Source: Acridotheres tristis (Eukaryota; Chordata; Aves; Passeriformes; Sturnidae). From it: a stretch of DNA of 64,000 bases. Below the pieces are notes generated by a model that made no database searches, was not told the DNA's origin, and saw nothing but the letters and a program-made list of their open reading frames with translations. The translations under genes and the position numbers were made by a program. This document shows positions 42,988-54,310 of this stretch, in pieces. Within the stretch, counting starts at the first letter, position 1; each line of letters begins with the position of its first letter. Where the stretch lies: the NCBI GenBank assembly GCA_037013685.1, contig CM072884.1:372001-436000 (forward strand). Direction: 5' to 3'.

Positions 42988-43339
42988 CAGCATTAGCACA
43001 TCGAAAGGATTCCTGCCTCTCAGCATCCCTGACGGCTCCAGCTCCTCCTCCTCCTCCCTCAGCCCTGGCCAAAGCAGGGGTGAGACCCTGCGAGGGACAG
43101 CAAGGAGCTGCAAGGCAGGGTGGGGCTGCTCAGGGCTGCCAGGAGCGCTGCCGGTGAGCCTGCAGCACCCTCCTGTCCTGGGAATGGGGCTGGAGCTTCA
43201 GATGAGCCCCGATTCACCCTCCCCTCACACAGCTTCGTTTTCAGCAGACATTCTGTCTGTCCCGAGCTCCTCTGTGGCCAGAGAAGAAGCACATTGTGAC
43301 GCCCCTGTCACCAACATCGTGACACGCAGGGTCGAAGCA

Positions 43340-43482
43340 GCTTCTCTTCAGGAATTGCTCCAGGCCAGGTTGGATGTGGCTTGGAGCAACCTGGGACAAT
43401 GGAAGGGTGTCTCTGCCATGGCAGGGGTGGCACTGGGTGGGCTTTGAGGTCCCTTCTACCCCAAACCATTCCACAATTCTCT
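43340..43482 (+). mobile_element. CR1 LINE fragment, 3' end
   Basis: CAGGCCAGGTTGGATGTGGC, TTGGAGCAACCTGGGACAAT and GCTTTGAGGTCCCTTCTACC, ending CCATTCCACAATTCT. It immediately follows the candidate regulatory region at 42.3-43.2 kb. Confidence 0.9.
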
Positions 43483-45202
43483 TCCTGGTGAGCTGCACTC
43501 AAAGCCCATGTTCCCAAAGCCTAGAGCTGCACCCTAGGAGCTGCTCCCAGAACCTGGGGTGGTGCAGAAAGAGCTTCCAGTGGTGCCTTGAATTTGGTGT
43601 CCTCAAGAGGGGAGAGCTGCTGGTTCCACTAACTGCAGAGAGCCTGGTGTGCTCTCTGGGATGGCTCACTGTCCTGCCAGGGGATGGCAGTGGGCTTCCC
43701 CCACTCCTTTCTCAGAACTGCTCTGGAAATCTCCCACACCAGCAAAAATACGTGTGCTTCCTGTAGAAGAGGCAGAAGTAGATTTAGGTCAAAAATTACT
43801 ATGTATAGAGCAGAGAAACATCTCCTGAGCCATCTGCCATGCACCAAAGCCAAACTCCGCTTAGAGCCTGATGAGGCTTTAAAAAAAACCCATAAAAACC
43901 TGACTGGCTTTCATTCAGGGCTTTCAAACCACTTCTGCTCTTTATAGGGCTGTTCAAACATGGCTCCACTAAGCTGCTGTCCATCATAAATAAGCTCTTG
44001 GTTCTTGCTGGCAAGGAGAACATTAACCCCACTTCTGCCTCTCTACTCCAGGAAAGAGCTCCTTGGAAGGACCCTCATGTCCAGCCCTAGCTCTGCCAGG
44101 CTGATGGAGCACATCTTCCATTCTCTGCTGCTCCCAAAGGTCCTGGGAGGAACCTTTGCAAACAGTGAAAAAACATTTTATTCAATTAACCTGCACTGGT
44201 AATCTCCATGGAGATCCTGCATCTCTTCCCTTTGTCTGCTCTTGTGTTTGCTTATTCTGGATCGATGCAAAATCCCTCTTTCCCTTGCTCTCCACTTTCC
44301 ATGCTTCACCCACAGCCCACCTATGATTTCTAAATCTTAGCCAGGATCTTTTTTCCTTCTTGTTTCTCCCCTCCATGCCCAGCAATAATGCAGAAACACC
44401 TGAATGCCTTTCTGAAGACAGAGAAGTGCCCCACAGCAGCATCCCCGTGCATGGCCATGTTATTGCTGCATAAATCCCTTCCCATTCCATGGAAGGTCTG
44501 CAAATCACCAGCAAGCCAGGCTTCAGAATGAAGTCCCTTTCATCATGGAGAGATGAGTAATCATTTCCCTCCCTGAATGAGATGCAGCAGATTTATTGTC
44601 CTGACTCAGGCCCCAAGTTTATGTGAAGGAGAAAGGTCAGGACAGAGTTTACAAACTCCGTCAATATTCCTGCCCTAGGAGGTTTTCTTCTCCCTGACAA
44701 AGTGCTTCAGCAATGCTGGTTGCTTGTTTGATGCCTTTAATAAAGGCACAAGGACACAGATATTTTGCTGATAATTGACTCATCTGCAGTGAATCAAGCA
44801 GCAATCCACACCATGGAAATCATGGTGGATGCTGGAAAATCACTCTGTTCTCTCCAGCTCTTGGGTCATACCCAACCCCAGAGAAGGACAAAAACTTCCC
44901 TGAGTTCCTATTTCAAAATAGTCTCCAAAAATCTGTCCAGAAGCCAAATAATCTTGTTCTGGTTGTGATTTAAAGGGAACTGGTCTGATTTGGGACTTTT
45001 TAAGCTATTATTATGTGATTAAATTAAAACTCCAAGCAGAAGTCCCAAAAGGGGAAATAAGCCTGCTCCATTTCAACTTTACAGCAACACTTTCCTCTGG
45101 GGATTTTCAATGAGTTTTCAAAATTAAACATATCTGTGAAATGTTGCTTGTTGAGTGAGCCCATGGTCCATTCCACACCAACATCACATGTTGAACGAGC
45201 TC

Positions 45203-45600
45203 TGATGTCCAAGCCATTCCCTGTGTCCTGTCCCTCCATCCCTTGTCCACAGTATCTCCCCAGCTGTCCTGGAGTCCCTTTAGGCCCTGGAAGGGCTCTG
45301 AGCTCTCCCTGCATCCTTCTCCTCTCCAGGTGAGCACCCCCATCTCTCCCAGCCTGGCTCCAGCCTTGGAACATCTCTGTGCCCTCCTCTGGACTCTCCC
45401 CAGCAGCTCCACCTCTTCCTGCTGTTGGCCCCAGGGCTGGGGCAGCTTTGCAGGTGGGGTCTCACCTGAGCACAGGGACAGAATCCCTGTGGGATCAGCC
45501 CAGGGCACGGGGCATGTCCAGCCTCTCACCCACCAACACCCCAAATCCTTCCTGGCAGGGCTGCTCTCAACCTGCTCATCCCCCAGCCTGGACTGATCTC
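45203..45600 (-). mobile_element. CR1 fragment, internal part (minus orientation, about 400 bp)
   Basis: ATTCCCTGTGTCCTGTCCCT, GGCTCTGAGCTCTCCCTGCA, CAGGTGAGCACCCCCATCTC and TCCTCTGGACTCTCCCCAGC, then GGTGGGGTCTCACCTGAGCA. It extends further towards the CR1 coding part than most copies here but lacks the 3' end. Any protein remnant is frameshifted. Confidence 0.85.
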
Positions 45601-45999
45601 AATATTCAGCATCCCTTTGCTCTCAGGTCACTTTGGAGCACACTCTTTATTTACGGGCATCCCAGAACAGCGTGTGGAAGAAGAAGCACCTGACACTTCC
45701 CAGTTGGTGATGATTCCTTGTGCTCCTCCAGCAGCTCCACGCTGGAGGGCTCAGCCGAGGAGAAGCACACCTCTCTCCAGATGGTGAGAGCTGCTGTCAG
45801 CTCAAAGAGGGGCATCACAGCTGAGATGGAGACACAAACTGGCATGTGGGAAGGTAGACAGCAGAAATCTTTGTGATGGCTGAGCTCTGTCACTCCCTGT
45901 GAGCAGCAGCCCGGTGATTTCCTGTCAGAAACCAGCCCCTGCTGCACTTAATTGCAAACCTGATCTCACACGTTTTGAACAAGGATGTTTTGCTCAGTT

Positions 46000-46467
46000 C
46001 TGGGCTCTGAGCACAGCAGGGACAGGAGCTCCTGGAGCTGAGCAAGGGCCTGCAGCATCTCGGTGCCCAGGAAAGTCTGAGGGAGCTGGGGCTGCTCAGC
46101 CTGGAGAGAAGCCCCAGCTGAGAGGGGCCCTCAGCCCTGGGTGTCCCTGGGTGTCCCTGGGTGCAGGGAGGCCCAGGCTCTACTCTGGGGCCCAGCAATG
46201 GCACCAGAGGAACGGGCAGGGACCGAGCCCAGCAAGTTCCCCCTGGAAGGAGAAAGAACTTCTGCCCTGTGCAATGACCGAGCACTGAACAGGCTGCCCA
46301 GAGAGAGTGGGGAGTCTCTCTCACTGGAGATATTCCAGAACCCTCTGGACACAATCCTGTGCTCTGGGATGGCCCTGCTTGAGCAGGGAGGTGGCACCAG
46401 GTGAGCCACTGTGGTCCTTCCAGCCCGACCCATCCAGGAATTCTGTAATTCTGCAATTCTGTGGAAT
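46000..46467 (+). mobile_element. CR1-type retroposon copy with octamer tail (about 465 bp)
   Basis: It includes CTCAGCCTGGAGAGAAGCCC, GAACAGGCTGCCCAGAGAGA, GGAGATATTCCAGAACCCTC and GGGATGGCCCTGCTTGAGCA. It ends in three imperfect octamers ATTCTGTA-ATTCTGCA-ATTCTGTG, the microsatellite tail typical of CR1. A (GTGTCCCTGG)n triplication sits at 46139-46163. Confidence 0.85.
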
Positions 46468-48214
46468 GGAAGAGCCCCTCATTGCAGCTGTCTGGGAGCT
46501 TGCAGGGTAGGAGGCACTGGTCCAGGGTTTAGTGCCATCCAACCCCAGCTCTCCTCTCTCAGGAGGGAACAGGTGCTTTTTTGGGTGGAGAACAACTCCC
46601 CATCACGGTGACTCAGCCACCCTTATGTTCCACTTCTTATTTACACACCCCAGTGGTAATGTTATGGGACTTAATGGCTCACAAGGCCCTATTTCATCTT
46701 CTAAATATACATCCCCATTGTGCTGCCTGAACTCCCTTCATTATATCACGAGCTGACGGCAGGCATCAGTCATGGCTGTGATAAACACAAACTGCCCTAA
46801 TATCATTTCCCAGGCTGTGAAGAGCCTGATCTCAGCTGTGCTGGAGCCAGATGGAAGAGGGAGTTTGGAATAGAGACTTACACTCTGTTAAATGTATGTG
46901 ACATTTAATTATGACTGCGAGAGCTTCTCTCTCATCCGGGGTAACATGAGGCTGAATTCTGCAAATAACAGGAAAAACCCAGATAATTCAAGCTCTGCCG
47001 TTCCAGCCCCAGCCTGGGCACTCACTGGTGCATTCTGCAGCAGAACCCTGCTCCCAGAGGATTTATTATCTCAAATGCTGCATCACACAAACACGAGAAG
47101 CTGCTCGGCTTCGGAAATAACCTGCCTGAATCCCTAATGAGTGCACTGAGTTTGGCAGCCCTGGCAGGAGCTGGAGCACAGCTCTCGTTGGTCTCTGGTT
47201 ATTTCTGCTCTAGCAGCGCTGGGGAGCAGCCCAGGGGACCCAACAAGTGCTGGGTGGACAATCAGGGCTGTTCCAATGGACAGGGAGCTCCCAGGTGGAT
47301 GGAGAAGCATCTCCAGCCAGGTGAATCTACAGGGAGGCAGATCTCTGGTCAGAGATCCCTGGGAATCCAGCTGCTCCTAGGATGCATCACAGCTCTGGAT
47401 TCACTCAAGAAAGGAGTGGGGACAGAACAAGGACGAGGCTGCACTGAAGTTCATGCAGAAAAGTGAGGGAAAAAAAATGTGAGAAAACTCCAAGGATGTT
47501 TCCCAGAAATTCATCCATGCCTGCCACCTTCCAGGCCAAGCTGATCCCAGCTTTCCATGCTGGAGAAACAATGGAATGGAGAGCAGGGATAGACAATAGA
47601 GGGGTTTAAACCAAGGTGGAACAGCTCACTGTGCTCTGGCAGTAATGTGTGCTCAGGGAAAGGCCAGGTAATCAAAAGGAACATACAGCTAAAAATCCTG
47701 TTGATGATTTCCTATTTTGTCCTGATATCCTTGGTGAAATCAAGGTCTTTTCTTCTTCTTTCTTTTTCTTCTCAGCAAGTGGAAAGTACAAATATCAGTA
47801 AACAGGAGCCCATTTAACATTAGACTTAGCAATGGCTAAGCCTCTATCCAGCTCTTAAATTCTGATAATGATCTGCTCCCCAAAGGCCTGCTTTCCAAAA
47901 TAATAAAGCCCTTTTCTCCAATAAAGCATAGCCTTCAGGCAGCTTTAAGGGTGATGGGGACAGAAATAGGACCAATTTGTTACATGCCTGGAGGAATACT
48001 TCTCTTCTGGCAAACGAATGTCAGAAAGGCAGTGTGTGAAAATACAATTTTCCTGCGTGTGGGCAGCTCTCCCTTCCCAGGCAACACCCCCACACTTCCC
48101 AGCCCAGTCCTTGGATGACAAACAGACTGGTGCACTTTTGGAGCAGGTACAATGTCGTGTTTATGCAGAACTGGGCCAGGATGGATTTCTGCACAGCTCA
48201 AAGCAGAGCTCGTG

Positions 48215-48325
48215 GAATCACAGACGGGTTTTGGTTGAAAAAGACCTGAAGGCTCATTTCATTCCCACCCCCTGCCATGGGCAGGGACACCTTCCACTAT
48301 CCCAGGTTGCTCCAGCAGCTCCTTC
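48215..48325 (-). mobile_element. CR1 3' terminus (minus orientation)
   Basis: GGAATCACAGACGGGTTTTG, TTGAAAAAGACCTGAAGGCT and CCATGGGCAGGGACACCTTC. The sequence diverges from CR1 after about 110 bp. Confidence 0.85.
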
Positions 48326-50293
48326 TGCTGTTCCAGGCTGGAAAAGATGTGCTGGAGGAGCCTTTTCCCATACAGAAGACCATTAAAAGCCTCCTGTTCC
48401 CACAAGTATCCCATGCCAGGCAAGTCCCCAAATGCAGGATAAGATTTCTTTGACTTGAGGGTTTCGATTCCCCCCTGGAGGAAGGAAATTTCCCCATTCC
48501 CATCTGACTGGCACACGCTGGCAGATGAGAACAATACCCAAAGTCAGAAATAAATGGGTTGAATAATTCAGTGGGCTCTGGAACATGGGAATGGCAGAGA
48601 GCATCGTCAGGAATAGGAAAGCACAGCTAATAAAAGCAAGAGACAGAGGGAAATTTATTAAACATTTTTCAGACAAGAACATTTTGCCACTCACAGAAAA
48701 AAAATATTAAGCTGGAAATGAGGGAAAATTTTGTTCACAGATGGGCTTTTTGATAGGAACTATATAAAAAGCTGAAGAAACATTTGATTAAAGATTGGGA
48801 GAGAAAAGCTTTCCAAAAAATGAGCAAGGAGCAATCTACAAGCTTAATTTCAATTTTCTGAGGGCCAGATGCACTCCTCTGGGTCCTACCTGTGGAGACA
48901 AGCCCAGGACTGGTGACTTTTGGGGTGCAGTGAATTCCTCACCCCTGCCCTTGGAGCCACAGTCCCAGCTGGCACGGAGGTTTCAGCTCAGCCCCTCGGT
49001 GCTTTTGGAGCCCTCCTGACACTTTTCGTGGCTGAGCACTGCTGTCCCCTGGGTGCAGACCTGTGGAGGAGTTGTTAAGAGGAAAATCCCTCATTAAGAG
49101 CAAGGAACATAAAGATCCCTCTTGAAGTGCCAGGGGATTTACACAGACACAGCTCTGTATTGCAGGAAACTTTCTCCATGTCCCTAGGAGACATTACCCC
49201 CATTTCTCCTCTTGTCCTTTTCTCACCCACAGCCCTTTCTCTGAACCTGCAAGACTCTAAATTTACTTCTAGTTCCTGCTTTAACATCAGAATGGGTCAT
49301 TTCTATCCCCCTTTCCCTCTGTTTGCAAACTCCACTGCTTCTGACATTTAAAAACCAAACAAACCAGGCTAAAAGCTTCTGGTCTTTGCAAGAATAATGA
49401 TTGCAAGGGTGATCAAACTAATCGATGCTTGCAAGCAAATATGTGTGAATAATCCCAAGTGCTGGCTGACAGCCTTGTAAAGGCAAAGCAGAGCAGGCAC
49501 GGGCTAGAAACAAGAGGTGCTACAATTGGAACAGGTAAATGCCGGGGATAAAATCCCCAAAACCAGGAAAATGTGTCCCTTAGGAGCAGCAGCTTCACCT
49601 GTACAGTGAGAGGATGGAGGAGCTTCATGTCAGCCATGAGCTTCCCAGGAGCCTGTGCTTTGTGGAGCAGGGCTGGGTGGGAGGTTTAATTGCTTGCGGA
49701 TTTATTATTTGGGCTGGCCTGAAGGAAAATGAGGATTTCTGTCCCAGCAGCCTCTTTTCTTTTTTATTTTCTTTTACTAAGTGCCTAGCTGGCAGGGAAG
49801 AAACAGGGCTCTAAATGAAACCAAGACTTCTCCCCCACAGGTAGGTATGAATGTAATCTTCCAGGCCATAAATCCCAATTTAATCTGACATGAGAGTACA
49901 ACTCCAGCCCTCCTGAAATCACCTTCCTTGGTTACACGTGAGTACAGAGGGCTGCCTGATTTATCCAGCCAGGAGGAGCTGCTCGGTGTTTCTTTTAACA
50001 GCCCAGGCTTTATCTACCAATTCCCACTCCCCTGTGTTCATTCCTGAGCAGCCGGTTAGAATTTACTGAGATCTGGACTCCACCTCAAAGCAGATCCACT
50101 TACCTTTACAGTTCTTTCTGTTTTACCAAGGGAAATGTGAATATTTATCAGCCCCAAATATAGAGACATCAGGAAAAATAAGAAATTTCCATTCTAAGGC
50201 TTCTTTTCATTGCTTTTTTTCTTCAATGCCACTTTTTTGCTAAACCAAGAGGAACAGCCCTCTGACACAACTGTGCTGTTCTGCAAACCAGAA

Positions 50294-51223
50294 CATTCCC
50301 TCAGCCCCGTTATTCCCTCACACTCTGGGCCCCATTTTTCCCCTCACAGCCCCATTATTCCCTCACACTCTCGGCCCCATTTTCCCCTCGCTCCCTCAGC
50401 CCCATTTTTCCCCTCTCAGCCCCATTATTCCCTCACACTCTCGGCCCCATTATTCCCTCACTCCCTCAGCCCCATTTTTCCCCTCACAGCCCCATTATTC
50501 CCTCACTCCCTCAGCCCCATTTTTCCCCTCACAGCCCCATTATTCCCTCACACTCTCGGCCCCATTATTCCCTCACTCCCTCAGCCCCATTTTTCCCCTC
50601 ACAGCCCCATTTTTCCCTCACTCCCTCAGCCCCATTTTTCCCCTCACAGCCTCATTATTCCCTCACTCCCTCAGCCCCATTTTTCCCCTCACAGCCCCAT
50701 TATTCCCTCACTCCCTCAGCCCCATTTTTCCCTCACTCCCTCAGCCCCATTTTTCCCCTCACAGCCCCATTATTCCCTCACACTCCCTCAGCCCCATTTT
50801 TCCCCTCACAGCCCCATTATTCCCTCACACTCCCTCAGCCCCATTTTTCCCCTCACAGCCCCATTTTTCCTTCACTCCCTCAGCCCCATTTTTCCCCTCA
50901 CAGCCCCATTATTCCCTCACACTCTCGGCCCCATTTTTCCCTCGCTCCCTCAGCCCCATTTTTCCCCTCACAGCCCCATTATTCCCTCACACTCTCGGCC
51001 CCATTTTTCCCTCACTCCCTCAGCCCCATTTTTCCCCTCACAGCCCCATTATTCCCTCACACTCTCGGCCCCATTTTTCCCTCACTCCCTCAGCCCCATT
51101 TTTCCCCTCACAGCCCCATTATTCCCTCACACTCCCTCAGCCCCATTTTTCCCCTCACAGCCCCATTTTTCCCTCACTCCCTCAGCCCCATTTTTCCCCT
51201 CACAGCCCCATTATTCCCTCACA
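50294..51223 (+). repeat. C/T-rich composite minisatellite of about 930 bp
   Basis: Two or three sub-units alternate: CCCCATTTTTCCCCTCACAG (20 bp), CCCCATTATTCCCTCACACT plus CTCGG (25 bp), and CCCCATTTTTCCCTCACTCC plus CTCAG (25 bp). They combine into 45-70-bp higher-order units. It is almost free of G runs on plus; the minus strand carries regularly spaced GGGG tracts. It produces a 425-codon open frame (50210-51487) that is not a gene. Confidence 0.95.
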
Positions 51224-51294
51224 CACCCGCAGTTTTGCGGCCATGGCTTCAGCTCCCCTGTCGCTGTCAGGGCTGTAGAGCTGCTGTTCCAGCT

Positions 51295-51493
51295 GGGAAG
51301 ATTTTGGGCAGGAATTGTTCCCTGTGAGGGTGGCCAGGCGCTGGTGCTGCCCAGAGAAGCTGTGGCTGCCCCTGGATCCCTGGCAGCGTCCAAAGCCACA
51401 CTGGACCCCGGGGTTTGGAGCAGCCTGTGGAAGGAACGGATGGGCTGTAATGTGCCTCCCAACCCAAACCGATGTGTGATCCCATGATTTCTC
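51295..51493 (+). mobile_element. CR1 LINE fragment directly after the minisatellite
   Basis: GGCAGGAATTGTTCCCTGTG, AGAAGCTGTGGCTGCCCCTG and GCCTCCCAACCCAAACCGAT, ending GTGATCCCATGATTT. About 70 bp separate it from the 930-bp minisatellite; the open frame of the minisatellite runs into it. Confidence 0.9.
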
Positions 51494-53274
51494 TCCCAGG
51501 AAGGCCACCCCAGTGCAGCTCTCCAGGCAGAGCACTGCACATCATCCCCGTTCCAGGGACATTTTCCAGATCTCTGGGCACTTCCCAACGAGTCCCCTGC
51601 GCCCTATCGGTGCGTGCAAGCCCGCAGTGCTCGCTGTTATTCCCATTACCCAGCACTTGAGATCCTCGTTAGGATGTGTTAACTCCTTTAATTCTCTCTC
51701 AGGACACAAAGTGCTCATGTTTAATGAACTCTCTGCAGAGCCAGAGCTGTCTGGGGAGATTTAAAACAAACCCTCCAGCAGCTGGTCAGGGTGTGATTAA
51801 TGCTGCTGTGGAATCCAGAGGAGCCAAACTGAAGGGACAAGAGCTCCAATATTCCCACACAGGGTTACAGGCTCTGCCTTGGTGAACAAAGCTCGTTCCT
51901 TCCCACAATCCTGGGCAGCCGGTGGTCAGAGATGCAGTCAGCCAGGACATCCCTCACCTCTGCTCCTGTCAGGGATCACGGGTGAGGGTCAGGGTCACGG
52001 TTTCCAAGCAGAAATGGTGACCCAGAAGCTGGGGATGAACTCAGCCAGGAACTGGCACACGAGGATTTCCAAGCCTTGGAAAAGGCAGACTGGCTGCTGT
52101 GGTACTCCTGAACCACCAAAGCCTTTTTCTATGGAAAGGAGGATACTCCGGGGTGAGCACCTGAGCCACAGTGCCATGGGAGGGAATTCCCAGCTAGATA
52201 CTCTTATTTCTCCTGCCTACGCTCCTGGGGGTATAAAGACAGCCCAAAGATGCCTTTTCTTTGTCCCCACGTCACTTTTTCTGCCAGTAAGTAGTTAAAT
52301 CTTTGCATCGTCCACAATGCATCAGTCAGGAGGAAATCTGAGCCGCAGCAGTGGCCGTGCCCCTCGCTGGGCTCCCAGTAACAATCCCCCGTGCTCTGGG
52401 ACTGGCACTGGGGCAGGCAGGGGCTCACTGGAAGCAGCTCCCAGCTCCAAGGATCCCTCCAAGGAAAGCTCAGGCAGCTCTGCAGCCATCAGCAGAGCAC
52501 GAAATAACTTGGCAATGATCCCGTGTCACCAGCAAAGATAACCACGTTGCAGTCAGTCCTGACAGATAATGCAGGGAAATTCATTTAACAAGTCATGGCT
52601 GCTAACAAATCCAACTTCCCCAGCACCTGGGGCACGCTCCGTGGCACTCCACGTGCACACCAGACACGAGCAGGTTTATTCCCTTTTTTTGAATGCTGAA
52701 GCGTGTTCCCAGCTCTTTCCTGGTGCACTACAAATTGTGTACAGCAGCAGATCACAACCATGCTCTGCTGTTTGACATCCACGGTGCTAAGGGAATTGGA
52801 GCAGTCAGCTGGAAGCACTGGAATATCGTCTGGGACACAGCTGCTGTTCAGTATGTAGTGGTCAGAATTTGGGCCCTTTGCTGCAGGGGATGATGCTCTC
52901 CAAGTCCTCCTCCAAGGCTGGAGAGCTGAATTTCCAGAGAGGTCATCAGACTTTACCAGCAGTGGCATTTACCCAGCTCTGCCAGGGGAATACTGAGGCT
53001 CCAGAAAGTCACGCTGCGATGTTCAGGCTGTAAAAGTACGGCTTTCCCCCAGATAGATCATATTTCTGTGTCACAAGGTAGGAAAGTTGTTTAACTCTGC
53101 AGTGCCTGGCAGCAGGGTCACCTTCCCACAACACCAGCAGCAAAGCCAAGTGCAATCATCCCTGCATTTCCTCTCCTGACCCCAAAGGAGCTTTTCACCC
53201 ATTCTTGTGCAAGAGCCATAAATCTTTTCAATCCATTTACCTGCTCCTTCTTCCCCCTCACTGTCTCTGCCTCA

Positions 53275-53592
53275 GGTGTCTGGCAGAGCTGGGAATACTC
53301 ACCTGGAGACGAGAAGGATCCAAGGAGAGCTCAGAGCCCCTGCCAGGGCCTGAAGGGGCTCCAGGAGAGCTGGAGAGGGACTGGGGACAAGGGATAGAGG
53401 GACAGGACACAGGGAATGGCTTCCACTGCCAGATGGCAGGGATGGACGGGACACTGGGAAGGAATTCTTGGCTGAGGGAAGGGAGCCTCTGGCACAGGCT
53501 TGGAGCACCCTGGGAGAGTGGAAGATGTCCCTGCCCATGGCAGAGGGTGGAACGAGATGATTTTAGGGTGTCTTCTGACCTAAGCCAGGCAG
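53275..53592 (+). mobile_element. CR1 LINE fragment with an internal deletion
   Basis: CACCTGGAGACGAGAAGGAT, GGAGAGCTCAGAGCCCCTGC, GACTGGGGACAAGGGATAGA and GACACTGGGAAGGAATTCTT, then a jump to GGCTTGGAGCACCCTGGGAG. The part carrying 'GCTGTGGCTGCCCCTGG' is missing. Confidence 0.85.
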
Positions 53593-54149
53593 CTTTACAA
53601 AGAGGCCAATGCAGCACCTCCCACCCTGTGTGGGGACCCTCTCTGCAGAGAGGGCTGTTCCCTCCATCCTGCCCAAAGAGGTGCTCTGCCCCTGGCCTTC
53701 CTGCATGCCCAGGGCAGCACTGAGGAGCCATGGTTTGGGATGGTGGCACATTTCCCAGCAGGCACACAGATCAATCCCTGCTGCTGCTGGAGCCATCAGC
53801 CTGATGCAGCACTTTCATCCCCACTGTGAATTGCTCCCTTCCTTCTCATCCCTCTTTATAATATGCAGGCCTTTTTCTTTTTTTTCCCCCTCAGTTGCTT
53901 ATTCATGCCTTAATGCCACTTGATTTCCAGTGGGCTCTCAGAGCCCTTTCTGTGCATGCTCTGCAATGCTACCAGGATTTTCTGTGCTCCTTAAACAACC
54001 TCTGCCTGCCTTTCCTGCAGAGACACCTCACTGTGCCGGGGTCACACAGTTTCCCCTCTTGGATTTGCAATCCAGCTGAACGTGGGAATAGCAGCAGAGC
54101 CTTTGAATACATAAACAGGCTGAGAGAGCCCCTCTTAGTCACTGCTCAA

Positions 54150-54310
54150 AAGCAGGGACACCTCCCGGCAGACCAGCCTGATCAAGGTCTTAGCCAGGTC
54201 CACAACCTCCCTGAGCAATCTGTTCCAGGATCTCACAGTAAAGAATTCCTTCCCAATATCCACCCTCAATTTCCACTCTCTCAGCTTGACTGCAGCTCCT
54301 GCAGAGCTGG
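54150..54310 (-). mobile_element. Older CR1 fragment (minus orientation)
   Basis: CAAGGTCTTAGCCAGGTCCA, GCAATCTGTTCCAGGATCTC and CAGTAAAGAATTCCTTCCCA are CR1 features of an older subfamily than most copies here. Confidence 0.7.

Larger units (their letters stand above)
42300..43170. promoter_or_regulatory. Candidate regulatory module with homeodomain-type sites and two palindromes
   Basis: The AT-rich half (42300-42720) contains TGATTAAAAC, ATGATTAGATTAAAATCAAT and TAATTAAAATC, typical homeodomain or PBX-like cores, and the perfect palindrome CAGTTACGTAACTG. The GC-rich half (42740-43170) has elevated CpG, a second perfect palindrome CATTAGCGCTAATG and two copies of GCAGCATTAGC. There is no coding signal. 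The regulatory role is inference from motif density. Confidence 0.4.
43483..50293. other. Intergenic DNA; no gene seen
   Basis: It holds CR1 copies at 45203, 46000 and 48215. The interval 46600-47000 is repeat-free, AT-rich and includes TGTGACATTTAATTATGACT, a candidate conserved element. An acceptor-like CTTTTTCTTCTCAG occurs at 47763-47776 but no exon follows it. Confidence 0.7.

Noticed and set aside
46000..46467. Retroviral LTR
   Set aside because: No TG...CA ends, primer binding site or target duplication; the end with octamer tail and the phrase order fit CR1 better.
47745..47800. Splice-acceptor-like CTTTCTTTTTCTTCTCAG as the start of an exon
   Set aside because: No conserved frame or donor follows; polypyrimidine runs are common here.
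50210..51487. 425-aa open reading frame as a proline/serine-rich gene
   Set aside because: It is built from a tandem minisatellite and ends in a CR1 fragment. The residue pattern repeats the DNA unit and there is no codon bias or domain.
53860..53900. Acceptor-like TTTTTTTTCCCCCTCAG as the start of an exon
   Set aside because: The downstream sequence has no recognisable coding character.
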